Positions 18,405-27,648 of a stretch of DNA of 64,000 nt are shown here, piece by piece; position 1 is the stretch's first letter, and every line of letters begins with the position of its first letter. The notes under the pieces are model-generated. The model had not been told where the DNA came from, searched no databases, and worked only from the letters and a program-made list of their open reading frames with translations. The DNA lies in the NCBI RefSeq assembly GCF_002906655.1, contig NZ_CP025795.1, positions 1,178,001 to 1,242,000 of the forward strand, read 5' to 3'. The stretch is from Vibrio hyugaensis. GTDB taxonomy: Bacteria; Pseudomonadota; Gammaproteobacteria; Enterobacterales; Vibrionaceae. Both the position numbers and the translations under genes were made by a program.

Positions 18405-20315
18405 ATGGGAACATTGCAAACTTTAGATTATAAGATCCCAGAGTCCATGCAGAAAAGTTGGCAAAACATCGTCAACCTTCTCGCGCAAATTGCTAATGTT
18501 CCGACCACACTCATCATGCGCATCCACCCTAACCATATCGAAGTCAACACCGCAAGCGAGACACAAAATAACCCTTACAAAGTCGGTGATAAAGAAGGAC
18601 TTGGACACGGCCTCTATTGCGAACATGTCATTGAACACAAAAGGGAGCTCATGGTGCCCAACGCTTTGCTCGATGACGAATGGAAAAATAATCCTGATAT
18701 TAAGCTTGGTATGATTTCCTACTGCGGCTTGCCCCTTTACTGGCCAAATGGGGAAACATTTGGAACGATCTGCATGCTCGACTCCAAAGAAAATCAATAC
18801 AACGCAACTTATCGGAAGCTTCTAAATACTTTCAAAGAGTCCATCGAAGCGCAGCTCGCGGTGGTTTTTCAACAACACAAGCTGATGAGACTAAACAGTG
18901 AACTTAAAAACCGAGTCGAAACTCGCACCACCGACCTAGCCCAACTCAGCTATTCCTTAACCAAAGAAATCGACCGTCGTAAAGCCGCAGAAAAGCAAGT
19001 GAGTTACCAAAAAACACACGACCAAGGTACAGGCTTTTTAAACCGTTCCGCATTAGAGAAAGTCCTCGATAGCACGTTAGAAGCATTGAATCATGAACAT
19101 GAAGCGCTTGCCGTGATTAACGTAGGATTCAGCAACGCACGTAGCATACAGACAAAATTTGGCTTTGAAGGTTTTGATGAAGTACTCAAAGAATTTCGCT
19201 TTCGCTTAGGCCATAACGAAACCAGTTATTTTGTCACGGGTCGACCGAGTTCCAATGACCTTGTGATTGTCGTATCGGGAGAAGATGTCGAAAACAAAGT
19301 CCAGAAACTGCTAGAAGATATCACACATGTAAGTGTTGGTAATTTCTACATCGAAGATACCGAGGTCCATTTACACTCTTACATTGGGGTTGTTCAAGCG
19401 CACAGAAACAGCCATTCCAAACAACTGCTACAAAACGCTTGCTACGCGATGCTGCTCTGTAAAGAGTCAGGTGAACCCTACAGTTACTTCTGCGAAAGCC
19501 ATACACAAGAACTCAATAACCATAACCAACTAGAAAGCTACCTACTCCAAGCAGTCAGAAACGACGACTTAATGCTTTATTTTCAACCCAAAGTACTGCC
19601 CCATACTCACAAGTGGATCGGTGCCGAAGCCTTACTGCGCTGGCGTCATCCAGTATTAGGCGATGTTTCGAATGAGGCTCTCATTCATATGGCAGAACAA
19701 AATGGTTTGATATTTGAAGTCGGTTCGTTTGTGCTACGCACCGCCATCGATAAAGCTAAACAATGGTCTGAGTTAGTGGATAACTTTAAGATTGCCGTTA
19801 ACGTATCACCCATACAATTGCAGAACGTCAACTTTGCGGAACAAATTGAACACTTACTTGAAACCTTCCATCTGCCCGCTCACTTTCTAGAACTTGAAGT
19901 CACCGAAAGCGCTCTCATTGCTGATGAGGTTGTTGCTCGTAATACATTGAATAAACTCCACAACTTAGGCGTGACATTGTCACTTGATGATTTTGGAACA
20001 GGATACGCGTCGTTCAGTTACCTAAAGAAATACCCGTTTGATGCGATTAAAATCGATAAAAGCTTTGTTCAGCAAATGGATAAGTCCGATGATGACCGTG
20101 CCATTATTTGTTCTATCATACACATCGCTAAAAAGTTGGAGTTACAAGTCGTCATAGAAGGCATTGAGTCCGCCCAGCAAGAACAATTTTTAATTGGCGA
20201 AGGCTGCGACATTGGGCAAGGGTTTCTTTATGGCAAGCCTATGCCTTGTAACGAATTTGAGCAAAGTTTGTTTAATCAAAACCTCTTGGGTGGTCAATAC
20301 ACCTATTCTTCCTAA
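18405..20315 (+). CDS. GAF - degenerate GGDEF - EAL protein, likely c-di-GMP phosphodiesterase
   Basis: The ATG at 18405 (MGTLQTLDYK) is chosen because GGAAGGA ends 6 bases before it; an upstream GTG (18381) is too close to its own AGGAA. 636 residues, no membrane helix. GAF domain (about 15-155), coiled coil (about 160-205, KLMRLNSELKNRVETRTTDL), GGDEF-like domain (about 210-360) whose catalytic motif has decayed to SSNDL, then EAL (about 375-630). The EAL residues look intact: AEALLRWRHP, NVSPIQL, ELEVTES, DDFGTGYASFSYL, KIDKSF, VIEGIE, GQGFLYGKP. A cytosolic phosphodiesterase controlled by a GAF ligand is the natural reading. Confidence 0.88.
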   Translation: MGTLQTLDYKIPESMQKSWQNIVNLLAQIANVPTTLIMRIHPNHIEVNTASETQNNPYKVGDKEGLGHGLYCEHVIEHKRELMVPNALLDDEWKNNPDIKLGMISYCGLPLYWPNGETFGTICMLDSKENQYNATYRKLLNTFKESIEAQLAVVFQQHKLMRLNSELKNRVETRTTDLAQLSYSLTKEIDRRKAAEKQVSYQKTHDQGTGFLNRSALEKVLDSTLEALNHEHEALAVINVGFSNARSIQTKFGFEGFDEVLKEFRFRLGHNETSYFVTGRPSSNDLVIVVSGEDVENKVQKLLEDITHVSVGNFYIEDTEVHLHSYIGVVQAHRNSHSKQLLQNACYAMLLCKESGEPYSYFCESHTQELNNHNQLESYLLQAVRNDDLMLYFQPKVLPHTHKWIGAEALLRWRHPVLGDVSNEALIHMAEQNGLIFEVGSFVLRTAIDKAKQWSELVDNFKIAVNVSPIQLQNVNFAEQIEHLLETFHLPAHFLELEVTESALIADEVVARNTLNKLHNLGVTLSLDDFGTGYASFSYLKKYPFDAIKIDKSFVQQMDKSDDDRAIICSIIHIAKKLELQVVIEGIESAQQEQFLIGEGCDIGQGFLYGKPMPCNEFEQSLFNQNLLGGQYTYSS

Positions 20316-20387
20316 GCATTTGCTTTACTCTGCTTGCGGTGGTTTCTATAATCGCCGCCCGCTTCCAATAAAAAGGCCAATATCTTC

Positions 20388-22043
20388 ATGGATCAGTTGA
20401 CTGCCACGCTAAAAAAAATCGAAAAGCAGAACTACCGCGCTTACCAGCAAATCAAAGGTCAATACGACTTCGATGATTTCAATCTGTACATTGATCATGT
20501 ACAAGGCGACCCATACGCTTCTGCTTCTCGCTTGCGTGCAACTCGTGCTTGGTCACTCACTGGCCTTGAATGGCTAAAAGATGAATCTCCAGCTTTCCAA
20601 CGTGCAGCGCGTGATTTCATTGCACGAAGCTTTGAGCAATTTGCGAAACAAGAGAATACGGTAACTATCTCGCTAAGCGGCCAGACCGTGCTAGACAACA
20701 CGGCAGTCCTTTTTACTGAAGAAGGTATTGAATTACGTTTCCGCGTGAACCTTCCTGCGGAAGGACGTCAAGTGCTTGGTAAAAAAGCCAATAACATTCT
20801 GACTTTCCATCTACCAAAATTCATCCGCCGTGCAACGCTGGAACGTGAGCTAGACAAAGAAGCCTTGTTAGAGCACTGCCAAGTGGTGGAAGATCAAGCG
20901 GCGCTGCGTGAACAGTTGGAAGTGAACAATCTCGTAGCTTTCGTTGCGAATGGAAGCATTCTTCCTCGTATCGCAGGTAACTGCGATCTACCAATGAAAG
21001 AAGCGGTCGAATTCAAAGCCCCTGAAGACCTTCAAGTTACACTCCACGCCCCTAACAAAGGCTACGTAACAGGCCTAGGTATTCCAAAAGGAATTACATT
21101 GATCGTTGGTGGTGGCTTCCATGGTAAATCAACGTTATTGAATGCAATTGAGCGTTCTATTTACGACCACATTCCAGGTGATGGCCGTGAGTACATTGTT
21201 ACCGATGCAAACGCGATGAAGATTCGTGCAGAAGACGGCCGTTGTGTTCATCACTTGAACTTGTCGAACTACATCAACCACTTACCAAGGAGCAAAGATA
21301 CCGCCGACTTTTCTACTCAAGATGCATCTGGCTCAACCTCTCAAGCCGCTTGGTTGCAAGAGTCAATTGAAGCCGGTGCAAGCTCACTGCTTATTGATGA
21401 AGATACGTCAGCGACTAACTTTATGATCCGTGATGAGCGTATGCAGGCATTGGTTGCAAAAGGTGATGAGCCAATTACTCCCCTTGTGGATCGCATTGGC
21501 CAATTACGTAATGAGCTGCAGATATCAACCATTATTGTTATGGGGGGGTCTGGTGATTACTTAGACGTTGCAGACACCGTCATTCAAATGCACGATTACC
21601 AAGCGGTTAACGTGACAGAAAAAGCCAAACAAGTGATAGCTCAGCACCCTACTCAGCGTCATAACGAATCTGAAGAGCCTCTGCAAACGTTCCGTCCGCG
21701 TGCACTTAATCGTGTCGCGTTAATGAACATTTTGATGGATGGCAAATTCCGCGTAAATGCAAAAGGCAAAGATTCACTTCGCTTCGGTAAAGAGTTCGCT
21801 GATTTAAGTGCTTTGGAGCAACTAGAATCCGCGGATGAAGTGAACACCATTGGCTGGCTGTGGTTCCAGTTAGCGCAACTTCCAGGTTGGTGTAACAACC
21901 CTGCGAAAGAGATTGATGACATGCTAGTTGGCGAATGGCACGCAAACTTACCTAAGCAAGGCGATCTAGCTAAGCCACGTACACTTGACGTAATGGCAGC
22001 GTTAAACCGCATGCGTAAATCTCAGTTTAAGCCAACCAACTGA
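20388..22043 (+). CDS. Predicted ATPase of the ABC class (PF09818-type)
   Basis: 551 residues, soluble, with no transmembrane partner. An alpha/beta N-terminal region precedes a P-loop GGGFHGKST (about 247-255) preceded by KGITLIV. The switch region SSLLIDEDTSATNF (about 340-353) holds the Walker B acidic pair. IIVMGGSGDYLDVADTVIQM follows as the H-loop-like part. I recognise this as the conserved 'ABC-class ATPase' family found in many bacteria and in trypanosome MRB1590, where RNA-related roles were suggested; its bacterial function is unknown. A run of seven G (21542-21548) lies in the coding region. Confidence 0.82.
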   Translation: MDQLTATLKKIEKQNYRAYQQIKGQYDFDDFNLYIDHVQGDPYASASRLRATRAWSLTGLEWLKDESPAFQRAARDFIARSFEQFAKQENTVTISLSGQTVLDNTAVLFTEEGIELRFRVNLPAEGRQVLGKKANNILTFHLPKFIRRATLERELDKEALLEHCQVVEDQAALREQLEVNNLVAFVANGSILPRIAGNCDLPMKEAVEFKAPEDLQVTLHAPNKGYVTGLGIPKGITLIVGGGFHGKSTLLNAIERSIYDHIPGDGREYIVTDANAMKIRAEDGRCVHHLNLSNYINHLPRSKDTADFSTQDASGSTSQAAWLQESIEAGASSLLIDEDTSATNFMIRDERMQALVAKGDEPITPLVDRIGQLRNELQISTIIVMGGSGDYLDVADTVIQMHDYQAVNVTEKAKQVIAQHPTQRHNESEEPLQTFRPRALNRVALMNILMDGKFRVNAKGKDSLRFGKEFADLSALEQLESADEVNTIGWLWFQLAQLPGWCNNPAKEIDDMLVGEWHANLPKQGDLAKPRTLDVMAALNRMRKSQFKPTN

Positions 22044-22079
22044 TTCTATCGTTCAAGAACCTAAAGAAGAATTAAATAA

Positions 22080-22104
22080 GGCAGCGTTTCATCGCTGCCT
22101 TTTT
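22080..22104 (+). terminator. Rho-independent terminator of the ABC-class ATPase gene
   Basis: GGCAGCG/CGCTGCC stem, TTTCAT loop, then TTTTT, 37 bases after the stop. Confidence 0.92.
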
Positions 22105-22127
22105 ATGTTCAACTGTTTTCTAGTTAA

Positions 22128-22748
22128 CTATCCGTTTCTTAATACGTTCCACGCATCACACAGCACACGAAAGCGTTCTGCGCTGCCGTTTTCTCTATCT
22201 GGATGCCAACGCAACGCTAATTTTCGCCATTGCTTACGGATCTCCACTCTTGTCGCGTCGCGCCCTAACTCAAACAGACTCAACGCTTTGGACCTATCAA
22301 TACAAGAACTGGATGAGCCACCAATGAAGTGTTGATAGCGATTCCAAAAGTCATTCAGCAATCGGCGTACCTCTCCTTCGTTGGCTTCATAATTACTCCA
22401 GTCGAGGTAGTATTCTCGTAACGGATTCGTCGTATCGATAGTATGGCGCGTAGCTTCTAATGAGGACATTAACACCATGTCCATGGCTTCAACTTGCAGC
22501 CAACCTTCTGGATATAACGTTTCTTGTAATTGAAAGAGCGCATTCATCAACAAGAAGTTACGTTTGAAGAGATCTTTATCTGGAGATGAGTCTAATTGGG
22601 CAATGTAACCATGCTCACTCAATTCATGAGCTAGAGTATGCACTTTCCAGCCTGAAGGTTTCTTTTTGAGGATTTCGAGAATCGGCCATAACAATGGGTT
22701 TTCCATATCATGATGACCACGTTGGCAAACGTCATGTTGTTCGTCCAT
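22128..22748 (-). CDS. DnaJ-related protein with C-terminal J domain
   Basis: 206 residues. The N-terminal two thirds match the DnaJ-related N-terminal domain of gammaproteobacteria (PLLWPILEILKKKPSGWKVH near the start). The last 60 residues form a J domain with the HPD motif (LALRWHPDRENGSAERF), which stimulates DnaK-type ATPases. No Gly/Phe or zinc-finger regions are present, so it is a specialised co-chaperone with unknown client. The ATG at 22748 has AGAGGA just upstream. An internal ATG (22706, MENPLLWP) is the alternative. Confidence 0.85.
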   Translation of the reverse strand: MDEQHDVCQRGHHDMENPLLWPILEILKKKPSGWKVHTLAHELSEHGYIAQLDSSPDKDLFKRNFLLMNALFQLQETLYPEGWLQVEAMDMVLMSSLEATRHTIDTTNPLREYYLDWSNYEANEGEVRRLLNDFWNRYQHFIGGSSSSCIDRSKALSLFELGRDATRVEIRKQWRKLALRWHPDRENGSAERFRVLCDAWNVLRNG

Positions 22749-22808
22749 GCATCCTCTTTGTTTTCACGGTGTATTCTCTAAAGCTAGTCAATTTGTACCA
22801 TAAACACA

Positions 22809-22841
22809 AAAAGGCCGACAGTAAGAAACGGTCGGCCTTTT
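22809..22841 (-). terminator. Rho-independent terminator of the 2OG-Fe(II) oxygenase gene
   Basis: AAAAGGCCGAC/GTCGGCCTTTT stem with an 11-base loop, immediately beyond the oxygenase stop on the minus strand. Confidence 0.88.
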
Positions 22842-22860
22842 GAACGAAGATCTCATTGAT

Positions 22861-23700
22861 TTAAATAACGCCGAGTTCTCGTAGTCGTTCCATCAGGTAA
22901 CTATGTGCTGTGTAACGTTCCGAAAGCACTGTATCAGGCTTTGGATGGAGGAATAACGGCAAAGAAATGCGGGAGTTCTCTTGACGCCCCCCCGTTGGGT
23001 TGATGACTCGGTGCGTCGTTGATGGGAAGTAACCCCCTGATGCTTCTTGTAGCATGTCACCAATGTTGATGATCATATTACCAAAGTCACAAGGCACATC
23101 TAACCAATCACCTTCTTTGCTCTTAACTTGCAAGCCCGGCTCATTTGCCGCAGGCAGCACCGTGAGTAAGTTGATGTCTTCATGAGCCGCAGCGCGAATT
23201 GCTCCCGGTTCTTCTTCACCCGTCATTGGTGGGTAATGCAAAACGCGTAGCAATGTTTTGTCGCTATTGTTGATCATTTCAGACAGCGCAATAGAAAACT
23301 TCTCTTGAACCTCTTTCGGTGCGTACTCTTCTACCCAGCCAAGTAATTCTTGAGCAAATGCGTTCGCACGTTCGTAATACTCTAAGATTTCTTTTTCTAG
23401 CTGCACAGGGATCTGACCCCATGGGTATACATGGAAGTACTCTTTGATGTCTTTTACGCTGTGGCCTTTCGCAACTTCAGAAACGGAAGGTGGAAAATAA
23501 CCGTCTTGTGTTTCAACATTAAATTGGAAATCGTTTTTTTGCGCTGAGCTGAAAAACTCGTACCAGTTTTTGTAAATTGACTCGACCAGCTCTTGTGGGA
23601 TTGGGTGGTTTTTTAATACACCGAACCCAGTTTCACGTAGTGAGGTGACGAACTGTTGAGCAGCATCGTCAGCAAGATAATCGACAGTTTCCAGTTTCAT
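22861..23700 (-). CDS. 2-oxoglutarate/Fe(II)-dependent oxygenase, isopenicillin-N-synthase-like
   Basis: 279 residues. An N-terminal DIOX_N-like segment (LRETGFGVLKNHPIPQELVE, about 21-40) precedes the jelly-roll core. The iron ligands are the His-x-Asp in AAHEDINLLTVL (about 172-183) and the later His in STTHRVINP (about 228-236). The RxS oxoglutarate motif is RISLPLF (about 244-250). Members oxidise varied small molecules; the substrate cannot be read from sequence. It has its own terminator and no pathway neighbours. Confidence 0.85.
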   Translation of the reverse strand: MKLETVDYLADDAAQQFVTSLRETGFGVLKNHPIPQELVESIYKNWYEFFSSAQKNDFQFNVETQDGYFPPSVSEVAKGHSVKDIKEYFHVYPWGQIPVQLEKEILEYYERANAFAQELLGWVEEYAPKEVQEKFSIALSEMINNSDKTLLRVLHYPPMTGEEEPGAIRAAAHEDINLLTVLPAANEPGLQVKSKEGDWLDVPCDFGNMIINIGDMLQEASGGYFPSTTHRVINPTGGRQENSRISLPLFLHPKPDTVLSERYTAHSYLMERLRELGVI

Positions 23701-23922
23701 GACTTTAGTTCTTTTTTATTAGACTGAGTCGTGAATTCTATGGATGGGCATGTTGTAAATCAAACTTTAATGAAATGTTTCCGCGCAAACGTTTTATTGT
23801 TGAGCAGTTTGCCAATATATCAACAAAAACAGTAATCATTATTTTGATAAAACAAACAATTGCACAGCGTTCAATTAAGTGTAATCATAACGTCAGTATT
23901 TAATTGAAGGATCAATTTCTCT

Positions 23923-24519
23923 ATGAAGAATACTTCTACCTTATTGGGTTTAACCATTTTCTATGCCGTCGTATTTCTGTTTTCAGCGTTAGAGCCGAGC
24001 TCTCGAGCGGTGTGGTTCGCCGAAATCGTACCAGCCATTGGTATTCTCATCGCGATTTGGGCACTGTCTATTCGTTACCAATTCAGTAACACCGCTTACG
24101 TATTGATGTTCATTTGGCTTTGCTTACACACCATTGGCGCAAAATACACGTTCGCAGAAGTCCCCTTTGACTGGTTTAACAATTTGATTGGGTCTGAGCG
24201 CAACAACTTCGACCGAGTCGCGCACTTTTCTATTGGCTTATACGCATACCCAATCGCTGAATATCTGATTAATAAAAAGAAAATCAGCGCAAGCTTCGCT
24301 TCTTGGTTTGCTCTGTTTGCAATCATGTCGTTAGCGGCTGGCTACGAGATCATTGAATGGTGGTACGCCGCGATTGCGGGTGGAGATGAAGGCATTGCCT
24401 TTCTGGGATCACAGGGCGATATTTGGGACGCCCAGAAAGACATGTTGTGCGACACCATGGGTGCGATAGTTTCTTTGTTATTACTGACAACTCAACGTCG
24501 ATTGGCGAAGCCATTCTAA
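23923..24519 (+). CDS. yjdF: DUF2238/YjdF-family integral membrane protein
   Basis: 198 residues with five to six hydrophobic helices (about 7-24, 28-46, 54-70, 98-115, 123-143, 175-192). It contains the family landmarks FDRVAHFSIGLYAYP and GYEIIEWWYA, and a GDIWDAQKDMLCDTMGA segment whose acidic and histidine residues line the membrane region. E. coli YjdF is the namesake; no function is established. Its 3' end overlaps that of cutA by 39 bases on opposite strands. Confidence 0.85.
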   Translation: MKNTSTLLGLTIFYAVVFLFSALEPSSRAVWFAEIVPAIGILIAIWALSIRYQFSNTAYVLMFIWLCLHTIGAKYTFAEVPFDWFNNLIGSERNNFDRVAHFSIGLYAYPIAEYLINKKKISASFASWFALFAIMSLAAGYEIIEWWYAAIAGGDEGIAFLGSQGDIWDAQKDMLCDTMGAIVSLLLLTTQRRLAKPF

Positions 24520-24813
24520 ATACGGATTAAACCCTTCGACAATTGGGACCTGTACGATTTGAGCAACTTCATATTCGTGCAGGTCTTTTATTTTGTCTTC
24601 CACTAATGCATACAAATCACGCCGCGTCTTAATCACCATGAGCCATTCGTTATCGCTGCAAATTTCCCCTTTCCACACATAATGACTTTCTATTGGCATA
24701 GTTTGAATGCACGCCGCGAGTTTAGCCTCTAGTAGACCTTTGATAATTTCATCTCGGTTTTGTTGTGTACCCGCTGTACTCAGTACCATGCAGTAATCAT
24801 GTTGTTCGCTCAT
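24481..24813 (-). CDS. cutA: CutA family divalent-cation tolerance protein
   Basis: 110 residues, a typical CutA trimer subunit. Motifs: VLSTAGTQQNRDEI near the N-terminus, AKLAACIQTMPIESHYVWKG (about 30-49), and YEVAQIVQVPIVEGFNPYLE WL at the C-end (quoted in two parts), the signature segment. In E. coli, CutA is linked to copper tolerance, but its biochemical role is unsettled. It is downstream of a zinc-ribbon gene (9-base gap) and antisense-overlaps yjdF. Confidence 0.93.
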   Translation of the reverse strand: MSEQHDYCMVLSTAGTQQNRDEIIKGLLEAKLAACIQTMPIESHYVWKGEICSDNEWLMVIKTRRDLYALVEDKIKDLHEYEVAQIVQVPIVEGFNPYLEWLRQSTLSCQ

Positions 24814-24822
24814 AACTGACTC

Positions 24823-25074
24823 TTATTTCATCGTGACCTTGCCGCCAATCATCTTGAAGGCCGGCGTTCCTCTTACCAACGTATCTCGTGCAAACTCTTG
24901 CTCGCAACCCGGACAAACACAAGGCACTTTAGTGAAGTCTTCTACAATACGTTCTTTAAAACATTTGACCAAAGCACCCTTTCCTCCTTTACGGTATTTA
25001 AACAGCTGAGCTTTGCATTTTGCGCAGTATATTTCGACGGTTTTTGTCGGTTGTTTTTTATTCGGTTTCGCCAT
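24823..25074 (-). CDS. Small zinc-ribbon protein, function unknown
   Basis: 83 residues, basic at both ends. Two knuckles can be seen: CAKC (17-20) and CVCPGC (about 52-57), the pattern of a zinc ribbon, with a KYRKGGKGALVKCFKERI stretch between. No family name comes to mind. It overlaps the 3' end of the SgrR-like gene by 17 bases and precedes cutA, so the three are probably co-transcribed. Confidence 0.75.
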   Translation of the reverse strand: MAKPNKKQPTKTVEIYCAKCKAQLFKYRKGGKGALVKCFKERIVEDFTKVPCVCPGCEQEFARDTLVRGTPAFKMIGGKVTMK

Positions 25075-26764
25075 TTTTCTCTATTTCTGGTTTTACCCAT
25101 ACATTGCTAAAGTCGAACCAGCCTAGTGCGTTGCATTTGGCGTTTTGTAATGCGCCACTGTGGTCTTTGTTTACGCCAAGCCAACAGTGGAACATCGGGA
25201 TGACTTGGCAACTTTTCACTAATTGTCGACCAAGCTCTCGTGCAGGAAAATCATTGTGTTGCCCTGCTCGCCACTGATCCACCAGCGTTGCCCATCCAGA
25301 AAAGTCGTACCCTGCGCTAAATTTATCGATATCACTGTAGTCTAGTAGCCAACCTGCTAGTGCGTCATTGCGATTAGTGGCAATACCCATGGCTTTAATC
25401 CAAATATCCACTTCTTCTGGGGAAGGCGGCTGAGTATCATAGCGAATGAAATCTACATCGATACCATGCGGCTTTAACAGTGTTTTAATGGCCTTCCCGA
25501 TGACCGGAAACATTGGGTGTTTTTTCTGATAAGCAACACAAATCGTTTTCTCTTTTTGAGGCGCATCACCTCCCATTGTGGGCTTAAGATCTATCCAACC
25601 AGGTTTTAATCCAAATGCTTGAAGCACTCCGAGTTCGATGACCTTATCTTGTGGCACAAGAGAGTAAATTTGATAACTGTTCAATACCTGACTTAGGAAC
25701 TCTGCCCAACGTGGGTCTTTCGCTATCCCTTTGTTTTTATTGAGTAGTAAAAAGGTACAGCCCGGGTCCAGTTCGACTTCATCGGTGGAGGCTTGTTTGT
25801 CCATTTGTGGTTTTGACAAGCTTGGGTAAACCATCGAAGAGTACGCTTCATCAATCACCCAGACTTCGACTTGGTCAAGTAGCGGACGTAGTCCAAAATA
25901 ACCGTCAAACGCTGTTAATATCAGTCGTTTGTCATCGTTTACTTTGACTTGAAATGGACCTGTACCAACGGGTTTTCGATCAAACTCTTCTGAGCGAAGC
26001 GTCTTGGGAAGCAGGACTTTCGCCTGAGACTCACTCAACGCGAGGGGCAAATACTTATCAGGACGTACAAGATGGATGTCCACCGTCCACGGTTCTGGTG
26101 AAATCACTTTTTCTATATGAGAAAACAGATTCAAGCCACTCAATGCAGAAATGCTTTCAATGACACAGTCCGTCGTGAGCAACTCTCCATTATGGAAACG
26201 AACACCTCGGCGCAAATAAAAACGCCAATGGGTATCGGATAGCGCTTCCCAATAGTGCGCCAAATCCGGCTGCAGTTGTTCGTTGTCGTCGAGCTTAGTC
26301 AAACCGCTGAATACTTGTCGGGCAATATGTTGCTCAGACCGACGCATCGGTTTCTGAGGATTCAACATGGCTAATGGCCGATAGTAAGGCAAACGGACGA
26401 CTTGCTCACCCTGACGGTGCTGCAAACCAAGGTAGCCTTGGATTACTTGAGTCAGTTTGGCGGCATCATTGTCTAACGCTTCTAAAGCTTGCCCGATTTT
26501 TCCTTCATCAAGATAACGACGAGCCAAGTTTTCACTCACGTCACTGCGATTACGTTTAAAGACAAGTTTAGAGAGTTTTCCTCGACCAGCGGCAGGATGC
26601 CACTCAATCCACCCTTCTTCCTCTAATTTATTGAGAACGATTCGGGCATTACGTCGAGTACAAAAGAGCGCTTCGGTAATGTCTTCGAGTTGAACTTCCG
26701 TGTCATTACCAGAAAATTTTTCAAACAGTGTTTCGAATTGAACACGTAAACGAGGACTGCTCAT
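25058..26764 (-). CDS. SgrR-family transcriptional regulator with solute-binding domain
   Basis: 568 residues. The N-terminal SgrR winged-helix domain (about 1-115; EDITEALFCTRRNARIVLNK) is followed by a family-5 extracellular-solute-binding-like domain (about 160-480; PLAMLNPQKPMRRSEQHIAR, VRFHNGELLTTDCV, PVGTGPFQV) without a signal peptide, so it is cytoplasmic. In E. coli, SgrR activates the sRNA SgrS in glucose-phosphate stress. Here the upstream gap to the next gene is only 79 bases and no sgrS-like RNA is seen, so the target is unknown. No ribosome site is obvious before ATG 26764. Confidence 0.83.
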   Translation of the reverse strand: MSSPRLRVQFETLFEKFSGNDTEVQLEDITEALFCTRRNARIVLNKLEEEGWIEWHPAAGRGKLSKLVFKRNRSDVSENLARRYLDEGKIGQALEALDNDAAKLTQVIQGYLGLQHRQGEQVVRLPYYRPLAMLNPQKPMRRSEQHIARQVFSGLTKLDDNEQLQPDLAHYWEALSDTHWRFYLRRGVRFHNGELLTTDCVIESISALSGLNLFSHIEKVISPEPWTVDIHLVRPDKYLPLALSESQAKVLLPKTLRSEEFDRKPVGTGPFQVKVNDDKRLILTAFDGYFGLRPLLDQVEVWVIDEAYSSMVYPSLSKPQMDKQASTDEVELDPGCTFLLLNKNKGIAKDPRWAEFLSQVLNSYQIYSLVPQDKVIELGVLQAFGLKPGWIDLKPTMGGDAPQKEKTICVAYQKKHPMFPVIGKAIKTLLKPHGIDVDFIRYDTQPPSPEEVDIWIKAMGIATNRNDALAGWLLDYSDIDKFSAGYDFSGWATLVDQWRAGQHNDFPARELGRQLVKSCQVIPMFHCWLGVNKDHSGALQNAKCNALGWFDFSNVWVKPEIEKNGETE

Positions 26765-26843
26765 AAAGAGGAAATTTTAGTTTTCATTGCGATAAACTAA
26801 GTTTCCTCATTTTTTGCAAAAAGTGCAAACCTCGTAAGTGAAA

Positions 26844-27077
26844 TTATTGAATGTCGATACCAATTTCTTGCGCTACTTGGCGTAATTGATCTTCATCGTC
26901 GAGTTTGATCGACCATTTTGTTTCTGCGCCATGTGCTAACACCACATTCGCGCCACGACCAAGCAATTGAATTGCATCAATTTGGGCTTGCATTGTCACC
27001 ATACCCGAACCGGTTAACTTGATGACAATTTCACGTTGGGTTGCGATGATCTTACCCAGAGAAAATTCGATAACCAT
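26844..27077 (-). CDS. Conserved small protein, DUF3389-like
   Basis: 77 residues beginning MVIEFSLGKIIATQREIVIK and ending in an acidic helix (DDEDQLRQVAQEIGIDIQ). AAGGTAAGGC just before the ATG is a good ribosome site. I believe it belongs to DUF3389, a small family of Vibrio-related bacteria, but the assignment is from memory. It lies 17 bases downstream of the thioesterase gene on the same strand, a likely two-gene operon. Confidence 0.65.
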   Translation of the reverse strand: MVIEFSLGKIIATQREIVIKLTGSGMVTMQAQIDAIQLLGRGANVVLAHGAETKWSIKLDDEDQLRQVAQEIGIDIQ

Positions 27078-27094
27078 GCCTTACCTTCGTAGAA

Positions 27095-27529
27095 TTACGC
27101 TGTCTTTTCTTTTTGATGTTTGACTGCAATGGTCAAACGACTGGTGCAAACCAAACGTTCTCGTTCGTCGGTAATATTGATCTGCCAAACTTGTGTAGAT
27201 ACGCCTAAATGCACTGGTGTGGCCGTCCCAATAACGTAACCGCTTCTCATCGCACGCACATGGTTGGCATTAATGTCTAAGCCAACGCAGTAACTGCCTT
27301 CGCCCACACAGAAATTAGCGGCAAGTGAGCCTAACGTTTCTGCTAACACAACCGATGCACCACCATGAAGCATCCCTAATGGCTGATGAGTAAAGCTGCA
27401 CACAGGCATGGTCGCGGTAAGCGAGTCGTCAGTGAAGTCGGTATAGACGATTTGCAGATGTTCCATCATGGTGTTCTTAGACGTAGCGTTAAGAACCTCC
27501 AAGCTCATTGGCTTTTTCCAAATACTCAT
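27095..27529 (-). CDS. Hotdog-fold acyl-CoA thioesterase (PaaI/YdiI/MenI type)
   Basis: 144 residues. The hotdog helix and active-site region read QPLGMLHGGASVVLAETLGS (about 49-68), with the Glu of the family (AETLGS) placed as in YdiI/EntH-type enzymes. NANHVRAMRSGYVIG is the second conserved element. YdiI (MenI) hydrolyses 1,4-dihydroxy-2-naphthoyl-CoA in menaquinone synthesis; relatives clear aryl- or acyl-CoAs. Without men genes nearby I do not assign a substrate. Confidence 0.82.
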   Translation of the reverse strand: MSIWKKPMSLEVLNATSKNTMMEHLQIVYTDFTDDSLTATMPVCSFTHQPLGMLHGGASVVLAETLGSLAANFCVGEGSYCVGLDINANHVRAMRSGYVIGTATPVHLGVSTQVWQINITDERERLVCTSRLTIAVKHQKEKTA

Positions 27530-27648
27530 GTTTTCGCTCTTATTCTAACCAGTTACAACCACTGGCAATCTCGATTTGAAGTGCCTCTAGGATAGTCCCG
27601 ATCGTAACATCACTTCAAGACGAAACACATCGTTCAACGTGATCAACA

